From an uncultured Sutterella sp. (GTDB lineage: Bacteria; Pseudomonadota; Gammaproteobacteria; Burkholderiales; Burkholderiaceae_F): DNA of 17,245 bases. Below the pieces are notes generated by a model. That model saw only the letters and a list, made by a program, of their open reading frames with translations. It was not told the origin of the DNA and searched no databases. Within the stretch, counting starts at the first letter, position 1; the number at the start of each line of letters is the position of its first letter. The stretch is from assembly GCA_900546995.1 (NCBI GenBank), contig URFF01000037.1, forward strand, positions 1-17,245, written 5' to 3'. The position numbers and the translations under genes were made by a program. Below are positions 1-7,311 of the stretch, one piece after another.

Positions 1-54
1 CCCGCGACCCTCGGCGTGACAGGCCGATATTCTAACCAACTGAACTACCACTCC
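1..54 (-). tRNA. tRNA-Asp (anticodon GUC), 3' end cut by window edge
   Basis: Read on the minus strand, a GGAGTGG acceptor strand (48-54) is followed by a D arm and an anticodon arm with loop CTGTCAC. The anticodon GTC lies at 18-20. The sequence closely follows standard bacterial tRNA-Asp. The T arm and 3' acceptor end lie outside the window, so CCA cannot be checked. It sits 27 nt downstream of tRNA-Val and was probably made from the same precursor transcript. Confidence 0.93.
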
Positions 55-81
55 GTGGTTTCTCAAAACGCTTCGTGTTTA

Positions 82-157
82 TGGTGGGTGCTAAGAGGAT
101 CGAACTCCTGACCTACGCCTTGTAAGGGCGCCGCTCTACCAGCTGAGCTAAGCACCC
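82..157 (-). tRNA. tRNA-Val (anticodon UAC)
   Basis: A complete 76-nt cloverleaf reads on the minus strand. The acceptor GGGTGCT (151-157) pairs with AGCACCC (86-92). The D arm GCTC/GAGC, the anticodon stem GCGCC/GGCGT with loop CTTACAA (anticodon TAC at 122-124) and the T arm with loop TTCGATC are all visible. The discriminator A and an encoded CCA are at 82-85. It is the first tRNA after the promoter at 181-209, followed by tRNA-Asp. Confidence 0.96.
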
Positions 158-180
158 ATAAGCATCAAAGCGAGAATCGC

Positions 181-209
181 ATTGTATACAAGCAATTGAC
201 TCTTTTCAA
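181..209 (-). promoter_or_regulatory. Sigma-70 type promoter of the tRNA-Val/tRNA-Asp transcript
   Basis: On the minus strand a -35 element TTGAAA (204-209) is separated by 17 nt from a -10 element TACAAT (181-186). Each matches consensus at 5 of 6 positions. The tRNA-Val 5' end is 24 nt past the -10. A/T-rich sequence with A and T runs lies upstream of the -35 (about 222-242), as in UP elements. The stretch after the -10 begins GCG, the kind of GC-rich discriminator seen at stringently controlled stable-RNA promoters. The stringent-control reading is inference. Confidence 0.65.
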
Positions 210-290
210 GGGCAAACCCCAAAATTTTTTGATTTTTTGAACTTTAGACTCCGGAAAAGTCAATTTCTGTCAACTAAGCTTTTGACTCAA

Positions 291-316
291 AAGAAGAAAG
301 GGACCCGAAGGTCCCT
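291..316 (-). terminator. Rho-independent terminator after lon
   Basis: A perfect 7-bp stem (299-305 with 310-316) closes a four-base loop that reads TTCG on the minus strand. It is followed there by the T-rich run TTCTTCTT. It lies 20 nt past the lon stop codon and separates lon from the downstream tRNA promoter. The UUCG tetraloop is a known stable loop. The U tract is interrupted, so strength is uncertain. Confidence 0.75.
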
Positions 317-335
317 CTGAAAAAATTATCCGCTT

Positions 336-2795
336 TTAGGCTTTAGAAGCGGTCTGTTCAGACTTTTCAGACACCGCTTGACAAACCGGCGTTTGCACAT
401 CGTGTGACAATGCGTCAAAACCTTTAACCGGATTACGAACCAATGCGATCGGTAAAATCTCATCGATCCACTTCACCGGAATAATCTCCAGTCCGTTTTT
501 CACATTGGCCGGGATCTCTTCCAAGTCCTTCACATTATCTTTCGGAATCAGAACGGTCTTAATGCCAGCGCGCAAAGCCGCGAGCAATTTTTCTTTCAGT
601 CCGCCGATCTCTAAGATTTCACCGTGAAGCGTGATTTCGCCGGTCATGGCGACATCGCAACGAACCGGAATCTTCGTTAACGCAGAGACCATGGCTGTCG
701 CGATGGCTCCACCCGCACTCGGACCGTCTTTAGGTGTTGCGCCTTCCGGGAAGTGCAGATGCCAATCGGTTTTACCGAAAATATCGGTTTCCAACCCCAG
801 ACTTTCGGCACGAGCACGAACCACACTGCGAGCGGCCTCAACGGACTCTTTCATCACGTCGCCCAAACTTCCCGTGCGTTGGACTTGACCTTTGCCAGGG
901 AAAACAGCAGCTTCGATCGACAAAAGATCGCCGCCGGCTTCAGTCCACGCTAAACCGTTGACTTGGCCAACTTGCGGTTCTTTTTGAGCCAAGCCGATGC
1001 TAAAGCGTCTTACGCCGAGATATTCCGCAATATTGGACGAATCAACACGAACGGTGTTAACAGGCGCCTTGGTCTTACGTCCCTTCTTCTTGGGTTGAGT
1101 ACCTTCGGCAATCAACGCGTTCTTCACGCACTTGCGGCAAATCTTGCTGATTTCACGCTCCAAGCCACGAACACCCGCTTCACGTGTGTAGTAGCGGATG
1201 ATGTCGAGAATGGCTTCGTCCGTGATTTCCAACTCCCCTTCACGCAAACCGTTCATCTTGATTTGCTTGGGAATCAAGTGGCGTTTGGCAATATTCAATT
1301 TTTCATCTTCGGTGTAACCCGAAAGATAAATCACTTCCATACGATCCAAAAGTGCTTGCGGGATGTTCAGTGAATTGCTCGTTGCCACAAACATCACATC
1401 GGACAAATCGTAATCGACCTCAATATAGTGATCTTGGAAGGTATTGTTTTGTTCCGGGTCCAGCACTTCAAGAAGAGCGCTAGCCGGATCGCCGCGGCTA
1501 TCCATCCCCATTTTGTCGACTTCGTCAAGCAAAAAGAGCGGATTTCTAACTCCGGCTTTCACAATACTTTGAATGATCTTACCGGGCATGGAGCCGATAT
1601 AAGTGCGACGGTGACCGCGAATTTCCGCTTCATCACGAACACCACCCAAGGCCATGCGAACAAACTTGCGGTTTGTTGCACGAGCAATGGATTGACCAAG
1701 ACTTGTCTTACCGACACCCGGCGCACCCACCAAGCATAAAATTGGTGCTTTCAATTTATCCACACGCGACTGCACGGCAAGGTATTCCAAAATACGCTCT
1801 TTGACCTTTTCAAGCCCATAATGATCGGCTTCTAGAATATCACTAGCCTGCTTGAGGTTTTTGCTGACCTTGCTCTTTTCTTTCCAAGGCAGTGACAAAA
1901 GCGTGTCCAAATAGCCGCGAACCACGGTGGCTTCGGCCGACATCGGCGGCATGAGTTTCAGTTTTTTGAGTTCGCTTTCCGCTTTTTCATGAGCTTCCTC
2001 ACTCATGCCGCTTGCAGCGATCTTTTGCTCATATTGCTCAAAATCAGCCGCTTCATCCTCGCCGTTACCGAGTTCACGCTGGATGGCCTTCATCTGTTCA
2101 TTGAGATAATACTCACGCTGATTTTTATCCATCTGCTTTTTGACGCGACTTTGGATCTTTGATTCCATCTGAACCTGATCCAACAATTCGGTAATTCGAG
2201 CTAAGACCATTTCGCAACGGCGCAACAAATCCGGTTCTTCCAAAATTTGTTGACGCTTTGCCGGCGAGATGTTCAAATAGGCACTGATCGTATCAACAGC
2301 GTCCTCCAAATCTTTTTTATTGCGAATGCTCTGCTCAATGCCTTTGGGTACCGAAGCGTTGCTAGCCACAAAATTCGAGACCGCGGTATTGAGCATCTTC
2401 ATCCAAGCTTGCGTTTCGAGCGGTTGATCAGGCACGATCGTTGCCAGGCTTTCAACCGTAGCGGAAATATGGGGCTTGGTGAAGTCCATGGACACCACAC
2501 GAACACGATACAAACCGGAAAGGAGTAACTTCACGGTTCCATCGTCTTGAGTGAGACGCTGAAGTACTCGAGCGACTACACCGACCTGATATAAATCTTT
2601 TTCTTTGGGGTCATTGACCTCCGGGCTGATTTGGGTGAGTACGAGAATTTCGTTGGAATCACCCATGGCTTGTAGTGCCGCAAGCGAAACGGCGCGCCCG
2701 GCAAAAACCGGCGCGATACTATTAGGGAATATGACCATGTCCCTTAACGGGAGCACAGGCAACACTTTGTCATTGATTGAGGGATTAGACTTCAT
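336..2795 (-). CDS. lon: ATP-dependent protease Lon (LonA), S16 family
   Basis: This cytoplasmic AAA+ protease degrades misfolded proteins and specific regulators. The 819-residue product has the N-terminal substrate-binding domain (about 11-205, opening LPVLPLRDMVIFP), a coiled-coil middle region, and an AAA+ module with Walker A GAPGVGKTS (Lys363) and Walker B FLLDEVDKM. The C-terminal protease domain has catalytic Ser693 in PKDGPSAGG and Lys736 in GGLKEK, 43 residues apart as in E. coli Lon. It is about 35 residues longer than E. coli Lon. Part is a Lys-rich stretch (PKKKGRKTK) between the AAA+ and protease parts, and part a C-terminal extension. The start is bounded by an in-frame TAA three codons upstream. 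The Shine-Dalgarno is weak, with only GAG well upstream. A strong heat-shock promoter match precedes it. Position after tig-clpP-clpX is the usual order. Confidence 0.98.
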   Translation of the reverse strand: MKSNPSINDKVLPVLPLRDMVIFPNSIAPVFAGRAVSLAALQAMGDSNEILVLTQISPEVNDPKEKDLYQVGVVARVLQRLTQDDGTVKLLLSGLYRVRVVSMDFTKPHISATVESLATIVPDQPLETQAWMKMLNTAVSNFVASNASVPKGIEQSIRNKKDLEDAVDTISAYLNISPAKRQQILEEPDLLRRCEMVLARITELLDQVQMESKIQSRVKKQMDKNQREYYLNEQMKAIQRELGNGEDEAADFEQYEQKIAASGMSEEAHEKAESELKKLKLMPPMSAEATVVRGYLDTLLSLPWKEKSKVSKNLKQASDILEADHYGLEKVKERILEYLAVQSRVDKLKAPILCLVGAPGVGKTSLGQSIARATNRKFVRMALGGVRDEAEIRGHRRTYIGSMPGKIIQSIVKAGVRNPLFLLDEVDKMGMDSRGDPASALLEVLDPEQNNTFQDHYIEVDYDLSDVMFVATSNSLNIPQALLDRMEVIYLSGYTEDEKLNIAKRHLIPKQIKMNGLREGELEITDEAILDIIRYYTREAGVRGLEREISKICRKCVKNALIAEGTQPKKKGRKTKAPVNTVRVDSSNIAEYLGVRRFSIGLAQKEPQVGQVNGLAWTEAGGDLLSIEAAVFPGKGQVQRTGSLGDVMKESVEAARSVVRARAESLGLETDIFGKTDWHLHFPEGATPKDGPSAGGAIATAMVSALTKIPVRCDVAMTGEITLHGEILEIGGLKEKLLAALRAGIKTVLIPKDNVKDLEEIPANVKNGLEIIPVKWIDEILPIALVRNPVKGFDALSHDVQTPVCQAVSEKSEQTASKA

Positions 2796-2833
2796 ATGTA
2801 ATTAAATTCTCGCAATCGTATTAATACAGGGGA

Positions 2834-2862
2834 TATATGGGGTTTAATCAAAGAATTTCAAG
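2834..2862 (-). promoter_or_regulatory. Sigma-32 (RpoH) heat-shock promoter of lon
   Basis: On the minus strand CTTGAAA (2856-2862), 13 nt, then CCCCATATA (2834-2842). This matches the RpoH consensus CTTGAAA / CCCCATnT at every defined position with an allowed spacer. Transcription would start roughly 30 nt upstream of the lon ATG at 2795. The fit to lon, a classic heat-shock gene, supports it. No equally good match was seen before tig. Confidence 0.85.
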
Positions 2863-2975
2863 CCCGCTCCCCGTATCCAATGATTCAAGCCTACAGCAAA
2901 TAAACGGTTAATGCGCTGCAGGTTGGAAAACAAGTCGATGTGAGCAGAAATAAGAAAGTTTTAGGCAAGAGCTTG

Positions 2976-3002
2976 TTGCCCCGACAGCCTCTGCCGGGGC
3001 AA
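2976..3002 (-). terminator. Hairpin after clpX, probable terminator
   Basis: A 12-bp stem (2976-2987 with 2991-3002, including one G-U pair on the minus strand) closes a 3-nt loop, 7 nt past the clpX stop codon. It is GC-rich (GCCCCG/CGGGGC). No clear U tract follows, so it may act as a weak terminator or 3' stabiliser. It lies upstream of the lon sigma-32 promoter, which suits independent lon transcription. Confidence 0.5.
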
Positions 3003-3009
3003 AGCGGCA

Positions 3010-4245
3010 TTATCGGAGGTAAAGCGGTTTGGTATTTTTCGTAATGGTCTTTTCGTCAACGACCACTTCTTTAACGTCTTTCATCCCCGGAACCTCAAAC
3101 ATCACATCGGTGAGAACATGTTCAACGATGCTGCGCAAACCGCGAGCGCCCGTCTTACGAGCCAAAGCCTTCTTTGCGATGGCGGTGAGCGCCGTATCCG
3201 TCACGGTGAGTTTGACGCCTTCCATTTCAAACAATGTTTGGTACTGTTTGATCAAAGCATTTTTCGGCTTAACCAAAATGCTGATCAATGCTTCTTCCGT
3301 TAATTCCTGCAAGCTGGCGATAACCGGTAAGCGACCCACCAATTCGGGAATCAAACCATATTTCACTAAATCGGTCGGCTCAACCTGATCAAAAAGTTCG
3401 GTAAGCGACTTTTCATTTTTGCTCTTTAATTGAGCGCCGAAACCAATGCCGGCACGCTCACCGCGACGTTGAATAATTTTTTCAAGTCCATCAAAGGCGC
3501 CGCCGCAAATGAAAAGGATGTTGGTGGTATCAACCGACACCATGGCTTTGCCCGGGTTCTTGCGCCCCCCTTGTTGAGGTAAATTCGCAACCGTTCCTTC
3601 AACTAACTTCAAAAGAGCCTGTTGCACACCTTCACCGGACACATCTCGGGTGATGGAAGGATTTTCACTCTTGCGGGCAATCTTATCGATTTCGTCCAGA
3701 TAAATGATGCCGCGCTGAGCCTTTTCAATATCGCCGTCAGCAGCCTGCAATAGCTTCAAAACGACGTTTTCAACGTCTTCACCAACATAGCCTGCCTCGG
3801 TAAGCGTCGTCGCGTCGGCAATCGCAAAGGGAACGTCCAACATACGCGCCAGCGTTTGAGCAAAAAGCGTCTTACCGGAACCGGTCGGACCGATCAAGAG
3901 AATGTTACTTTTGGCCAACTCGACTTCATTGGTTTTGTCGCTGAGGTGGCGAAGACGTTTGTAGTGGTTATAAACCGCCACGGATAAAATGCGTTTAGCC
4001 CGATCCTGACCGATAACGTATTCATTGAGCTTATCGAAAATTTCCTGCGGTGTCGGCAATGCTTTGGGAGCGGCATCAACAGCAGGTGTTTCGCCCTCTG
4101 TTTTAGCGGCAGCTTCACCGGTCATCGATTCAAGGGCCATGCGAGCACAATCCGAACAGATGCTCACGCCGTTCGCGGTGACCATATGATCCACTTCACT
4201 TTCACTGCGTCCGCAAAACGCACAACGGTTTTTCTTTTCAAACAT
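3010..4245 (-). CDS. clpX: ClpX, ATPase and substrate-recognition subunit of ClpXP
   Basis: ClpX is a hexameric AAA+ unfoldase that recognises tagged substrates and feeds them to ClpP. The 411-residue protein starts with a C4 zinc-binding domain (Cys8, Cys11, Cys30, Cys33, spaced as in E. coli). The AAA+ core follows, with Walker A GPTGSGKT (Lys125), pore loop GYVGED (152-157), Walker B IIYLDEIDK (Glu185), the ClpP-docking IGF loop (ERAGIGFGAQ) and sensor 2 GARGLRS. Every expected functional motif is present. An AAGG Shine-Dalgarno lies upstream of the ATG. It follows clpP by 68 nt, with a hairpin between them, and is probably co-transcribed with tig and clpP. Confidence 0.98.
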   Translation of the reverse strand: MFEKKNRCAFCGRSESEVDHMVTANGVSICSDCARMALESMTGEAAAKTEGETPAVDAAPKALPTPQEIFDKLNEYVIGQDRAKRILSVAVYNHYKRLRHLSDKTNEVELAKSNILLIGPTGSGKTLFAQTLARMLDVPFAIADATTLTEAGYVGEDVENVVLKLLQAADGDIEKAQRGIIYLDEIDKIARKSENPSITRDVSGEGVQQALLKLVEGTVANLPQQGGRKNPGKAMVSVDTTNILFICGGAFDGLEKIIQRRGERAGIGFGAQLKSKNEKSLTELFDQVEPTDLVKYGLIPELVGRLPVIASLQELTEEALISILVKPKNALIKQYQTLFEMEGVKLTVTDTALTAIAKKALARKTGARGLRSIVEHVLTDVMFEVPGMKDVKEVVVDEKTITKNTKPLYLR

Positions 4246-4263
4246 CGATCAGTACCTTCCAGG

Positions 4264-4289
4264 ACTAGAAAGGGAGGCAACCGCCTCCC
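4264..4289 (-). terminator. Hairpin between clpP and clpX (attenuator or processing element)
   Basis: A perfect 7-bp GC-rich stem (GGGAGGC with GCCTCCC, 4272-4278 and 4283-4289) has a 4-nt loop and is followed on the minus strand by TTTCTAGT. It fills most of the clpP-clpX gap. The short U run suggests partial termination or mRNA stabilisation, which would lower clpX output relative to clpP. That effect is inference. Confidence 0.5.
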
Positions 4290-4313
4290 CTATAAACAAA
4301 CCGGTCTTAGCGG

Positions 4314-4922
4314 TTACTTCAGCATCTCGCCGCGTTTAACGAAAATATCGTCAATCAAGCCGTAGGCTTTTGCTTGCTGCGGATTCATGTAATTATCGCG
4401 ATCGGTGTCACGGGCAATCGTTTCAATGGATTGTCCGGTACGCTCGGCTAAGATGGCATTTAGCGTTTGTTTCAAGTCGAGGATTTCTCGAGCCTGAATT
4501 TCGATGTCGCTTGCCATACCTTGCGAGCCACCCGAAGGCTGGTGAATCATGATACGAGAGTTCGGCAAAGCAAAACGCTTGCCCTTTTCGCCGGCAGCCA
4601 AAAGGAATGCACCCATGCTGGCAGCCATACCCACGCAAATCGTGCTGACAGCCGGCTTGATGAACTGCATCGTATCGTAGATGCCCATCCCGGCATAAAC
4701 ACTGCCACCGGGACTGTTGATGTAAAGCGAAATATCCTTATCCGGATCCTCGCTTTCAAGGAAAAGCAACTGGGCAATGACGAGATTGGCACTTTCCGTC
4801 GTAACGGGACCCGTTAAAAAAACCACACGGTCACGCAACAGACGCGAGAAAATATCAAACGCTCTTTCACCGCGACCACTTTGTTCAACAACGGTCGGAA
4901 CCAAATTATTTTGAATCATCAT
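4314..4922 (-). CDS. clpP: ClpP, proteolytic subunit of ClpXP/ClpAP
   Basis: ClpP is a serine peptidase that assembles into a double-heptamer chamber and degrades chains threaded in by ClpX or ClpA. The 202-residue product carries the full catalytic triad: Ser102 in GMAASMGAF, His127 in MIHQPSGG and Asp176 in RDTDRDNYM, with the same spacing as E. coli. The ISLYINSPGGSV segment (64-75) forms the oxyanion region. The gene opens with two tandem ATG codons behind an AAGGA Shine-Dalgarno. The first is chosen here, and use of the second would remove one residue. It starts 33 nt after the tig stop codon, so the two are almost certainly one operon. Confidence 0.98.
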   Translation of the reverse strand: MMIQNNLVPTVVEQSGRGERAFDIFSRLLRDRVVFLTGPVTTESANLVIAQLLFLESEDPDKDISLYINSPGGSVYAGMGIYDTMQFIKPAVSTICVGMAASMGAFLLAAGEKGKRFALPNSRIMIHQPSGGSQGMASDIEIQAREILDLKQTLNAILAERTGQSIETIARDTDRDNYMNPQQAKAYGLIDDIFVKRGEMLK

Positions 4923-4955
4923 TGCCAGTCCTTTTTATGCCAATAGCCTCAAAGC

Positions 4956-6257
4956 TTAGTTGGCACCCATCAACTTATCGAACTCGACCTTTTCTTCCGT
5001 GGTCTTGCCCTTGGACAAAGCCCATTCGGTGACCTTGTTTTCGAGCACGAAAGCACGGGCGTCGCTCATGCGATAGCGATCGCTCTTGAACCATTCCTTG
5101 ACTTCTTCCGGATTTTCGTAGCTGGCAGCCAACTCAGCAATGTGAGCGTCCACTTCTTCTTCGGTCGGAGCGAGGTTTTCTTTTTGAACCAAAGCGTCGA
5201 TCAAGAGACCCAAGCGGATACGGCGTTCAGCGCCATCCTTGAAGAGTTCAACAGGCAACGGCTTTTCAGGCTTTTGCATGCCACGAGCGGTCATGTTTTG
5301 AACAAAAGCGTCAGCCATAGCCTTTTGTTCATCAGCAACCAAAGCCTTCGGCAAATCAAACTTGGCAGCAGCATTCAAAGCGTTCATCACACCGTCTTTG
5401 GTTTGTTGGGTGATACGGGCCTTGACTTCACGCTTCAAGTTGTTGGCAATTTCTTCACGCATCTTTTCAACGCCTTCGGTGATGCCGAGCTTTTCAGCAA
5501 AAGCAGCGTCGACTTCCGGTAACTTGGCGATTTCAACCTTCTTCAATTCAACTTCGAATTCAACGGTCTTACCGGCCAAGTGTTGAACATAGTCAGCCGG
5601 GAAGGTCATTTCAAAGGTCTTCTTTTCGCCAGTCTTCATACCGTCAACGGCCTTTTCAAAGTCAGGCAACATTTGACCGGCTCCGATCACGAAAGCGAAG
5701 TCCTTGGCGGAACCGCCTTCAAACGGTTCGCCATCGAGCTTGCCAACGAAGTCAATCGTGACACGCTTTTCAGCAGCAGCGACACCGTCAGCTTCTTCTT
5801 CGAAGGTGGCACGTTGCTTACGCATGATTTCGATGGTCTTTTCGACTTCAGCATCGGTCACTTCGCAGGTGAAGCGCTTGAGTTCCACTTCGCTCAAATC
5901 GGGCACTTCAACTTCCGGGAAGACTTCGACAGTGGCGGTAAATTGCGGATCAACATCATCCTTGATTTCGCCCTTCGGTTCAATCGTCGGAGCGCCGGCA
6001 ACCTTCAATTGCGCAGCTTGAACAGCTTCTTCATAAGCCTTGTTCAAGAGGTTATTCATTGCGTCCATGTAAGCTTGAGCACCGTACATTTGACGAACCA
6101 TCGTCATCGGCACCTTGCCTTGACGGAAGCCGTGAACCTTAGCGGTCTTCGCACGCTTTCTCAAAATGGTTTCGGTATCGGCCTTCAATTGAGCAGCCGA
6201 GACAGTCAAGTCCAAGGTACGTTCCAAAGAGCTCTTTGTAGGTTGTTGTTCAGTCAT
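4956..6257 (-). CDS. tig: Trigger factor, ribosome-associated chaperone and prolyl isomerase
   Basis: Trigger factor binds at the ribosome exit tunnel and shields nascent chains. The chosen start (MTEQQP) gives 433 residues, against 432 in E. coli. It places the ribosome-docking signature GFRQGKVP at residues 43-50, as in the family. The FKBP-type isomerase domain spans about 163-243 (KRVTIDFVGKLDGEPFEGG onward), followed by the helical C-terminal chaperone arms. An upstream in-frame ATG at 6344 would add 29 residues that look non-coding (Arg-rich, starting MRAVLRDLSS), so I reject it. The region before the chosen ATG is A-rich (TTGAAAAA) without a strong Shine-Dalgarno. First gene of the probable tig-clpP-clpX operon. 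Confidence 0.97.
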   Translation of the reverse strand: MTEQQPTKSSLERTLDLTVSAAQLKADTETILRKRAKTAKVHGFRQGKVPMTMVRQMYGAQAYMDAMNNLLNKAYEEAVQAAQLKVAGAPTIEPKGEIKDDVDPQFTATVEVFPEVEVPDLSEVELKRFTCEVTDAEVEKTIEIMRKQRATFEEEADGVAAAEKRVTIDFVGKLDGEPFEGGSAKDFAFVIGAGQMLPDFEKAVDGMKTGEKKTFEMTFPADYVQHLAGKTVEFEVELKKVEIAKLPEVDAAFAEKLGITEGVEKMREEIANNLKREVKARITQQTKDGVMNALNAAAKFDLPKALVADEQKAMADAFVQNMTARGMQKPEKPLPVELFKDGAERRIRLGLLIDALVQKENLAPTEEEVDAHIAELAASYENPEEVKEWFKSDRYRMSDARAFVLENKVTEWALSKGKTTEEKVEFDKLMGAN

Positions 6258-6643
6258 TTTTTCAATATTTAAAAATGCCGGTGCCAAAAATCCGGATCGC
6301 CGGCGGTCAAAAGCAGAGGACAGATCTCGAAGGACCGCCCTCACGTAAACAGGATTCTGGTATGAATAAAATAAGCAATATTCATACGAAAACGCTTGAT
6401 TATAGCCGTGTATTTATCTTTTTTGGTATTTCGACACGAAAATTCAACGATATTTTGTGGTACAGAATCCTCAATTCATTCAAGAAAAACTCTAAGATAC
6501 GCAAAAATATACTTGTATTTCAATGAGATGAATTGACATTTAAAGTAAAACATTAAATTAAGAGAGGTTTATTCAAATCGGTAAGATTTTTAGACAGAAA
6601 ACAAGAAAAAATTTTCAAGTTACTGTAAAATTCCTGGCTCCGT
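6258..6643. promoter_or_regulatory. Intergenic: tig leader/promoter (minus) and upstream of tRNA-Leu (plus)
   Basis: This stretch has no convincing gene. On the minus strand a perfect TATAAT (6399-6404) is the best -10 for tig, but no good -35 sits 16-18 nt upstream. It would give a 5' leader of about 135 nt. A 9-bp perfect inverted repeat, GTATGAATA (6360-6368) and TATTCATAC (6379-6387), lies just inside the predicted transcript start. On the plus strand a perfect TTGACA (6533-6538) has only a weak, poorly spaced -10 candidate (TAAATT, 6554-6559). TAAAAT at 6626-6631 lies nearer tRNA-Leu but has no -35. From about 6360 to 6640 the sequence is much more AT-rich than its surroundings. Confidence 0.4.
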
Positions 6644-6728
6644 GCGGGGATGGCGAAATTGGTAGACGCACCAGGTTTAGGTCCTGACGCTTTACGGCGT
6701 GTCGGTTCGAGTCCGATTCCCCGCACCA
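6644..6728 (+). tRNA. tRNA-Leu (anticodon UAG)
   Basis: A class II tRNA of 85 nt. The acceptor GCGGGGA pairs with TCCCCGC (6718-6724). The anticodon loop TTTAGGT has anticodon TAG at 6678-6680. A long variable arm (ACGC/GCGT stem) is present, as are a T loop TTCGAGT, discriminator A and encoded CCA (6726-6728). The outermost anticodon-stem pair (27-43) reads C-A, a mismatch. The other pairs are sound. Confidence 0.95.
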
Positions 6729-6732
6729 TCAG

Positions 6733-6749
6733 ACACTGTCATACAGTGT
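6733..6749 (+). terminator. Hairpin just past tRNA-Leu
   Basis: A 7-bp perfect inverted repeat, ACACTGT and ACAGTGT, has a 3-nt loop and lies 4 nt past the CCA end. No T run follows, so this is more likely a 3' processing or pausing structure than a strong terminator. It also lies downstream of the convergent ybaK gene. Confidence 0.3.
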
Positions 6750-6801
6750 GCCTCCTAATGCCTTGCCAACAAATATTCCATCTTGAAGGCACTCCAGAAA
6801 T

Positions 6802-7269
6802 TTAACTATCTTTTGTGACATCAATCCATTGAGCACCAGTCAACCGTTGTAACTCTCCTGGTGTAATCCTAACTGCGTTGTTAGCTGCACCAGCTGCAGG
6901 ATAAATCAGATCAAAGCGTTTTAGACTGACATCAAGAAATAATTTAACGCCCTGTTTCAAACCGAAAGGAGAAACACCGCCCATCGGATGACCAACGAGT
7001 TCAATGAGTTGATCTGAAGGACAAAAATGAGCTTTTTCTTTAAAAAAGGCTTTGTACTTGCTGTTGTCAATCTTGGCCGTACCGTTAGTAACAATAACGA
7101 TCGCATCACCGTTTTTAAGTAACATTGCCATTGATTTAGCAATGCGAGCTTGTTCGCAATTTAATTGCTGAGCGGCCAATTCAACTGTCGCAGTTGAACC
7201 ACTTAACTCAATATAACGATCCAACAACCCAGCCGAATCAAGAAATTTTTTAACGTTTTCGATACTCAT
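6802..7269 (-). CDS. YbaK/ProX-type aminoacyl-tRNA deacylase (single domain)
   Basis: A free-standing homologue of the prolyl-tRNA synthetase editing (INS) domain. Family members hydrolyse mischarged tRNAs in trans, such as Cys-tRNA(Pro) or Ala-tRNA(Pro). The 155-residue length fits a single domain. Visible hallmarks are STATVELAA (25-33), the conserved Lys45 in ARIAKSM, and GHPMGGVSPFG (93-103) lining the active site. Whether it acts on Cys-, Ala- or another tRNA(Pro) cannot be told by eye, so no symbol is given. The ATG stands only 7 nt after a terminator hairpin, whose U tract occupies the usual Shine-Dalgarno position. No ribosome-binding site is visible. The start is still supported because the protein begins as family members do (MSIENVKKFLDSAG). 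Confidence 0.88.
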   Translation of the reverse strand: MSIENVKKFLDSAGLLDRYIELSGSTATVELAAQQLNCEQARIAKSMAMLLKNGDAIVIVTNGTAKIDNSKYKAFFKEKAHFCPSDQLIELVGHPMGGVSPFGLKQGVKLFLDVSLKRFDLIYPAAGAANNAVRITPGELQRLTGAQWIDVTKDS

Positions 7270-7298
7270 GAGAAAAATGGCAACCCGAAGGTTGCCAT
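7270..7298 (-). terminator. Rho-independent terminator between the UreE-like gene and ybaK
   Basis: A perfect 9-bp stem (ATGGCAACC with GGTTGCCAT, 7277-7285 and 7290-7298) closes a TTCG loop on the minus strand. It is followed by TTTTCTC and then directly by the ybaK ATG. It starts 13 nt past the UreE-like stop codon. The stem, stable UUCG loop and U tract make it the best terminator in the window. Confidence 0.85.
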
Positions 7299-7311
7299 GC
7301 TTAATCGACGA

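Noticed and set aside
6258..6344. Longer trigger factor starting at an upstream ATG (6344)
   Set aside because: The 29 added residues are Arg-rich and unlike trigger factor. The shorter start gives family length and places GFRQGKVP at 43-50.
6275..6526. 83-codon plus-strand open frame in the tig leader
   Set aside because: No ribosome-binding site or recognisable domain; the composition changes along its length and it overlaps the AT-rich promoter region.
6759..6791. Possible terminator for ybaK (TGCCTT ... AAGGCA)
   Set aside because: Only 6 bp with a loop of about 21 nt and no U tract on either strand.
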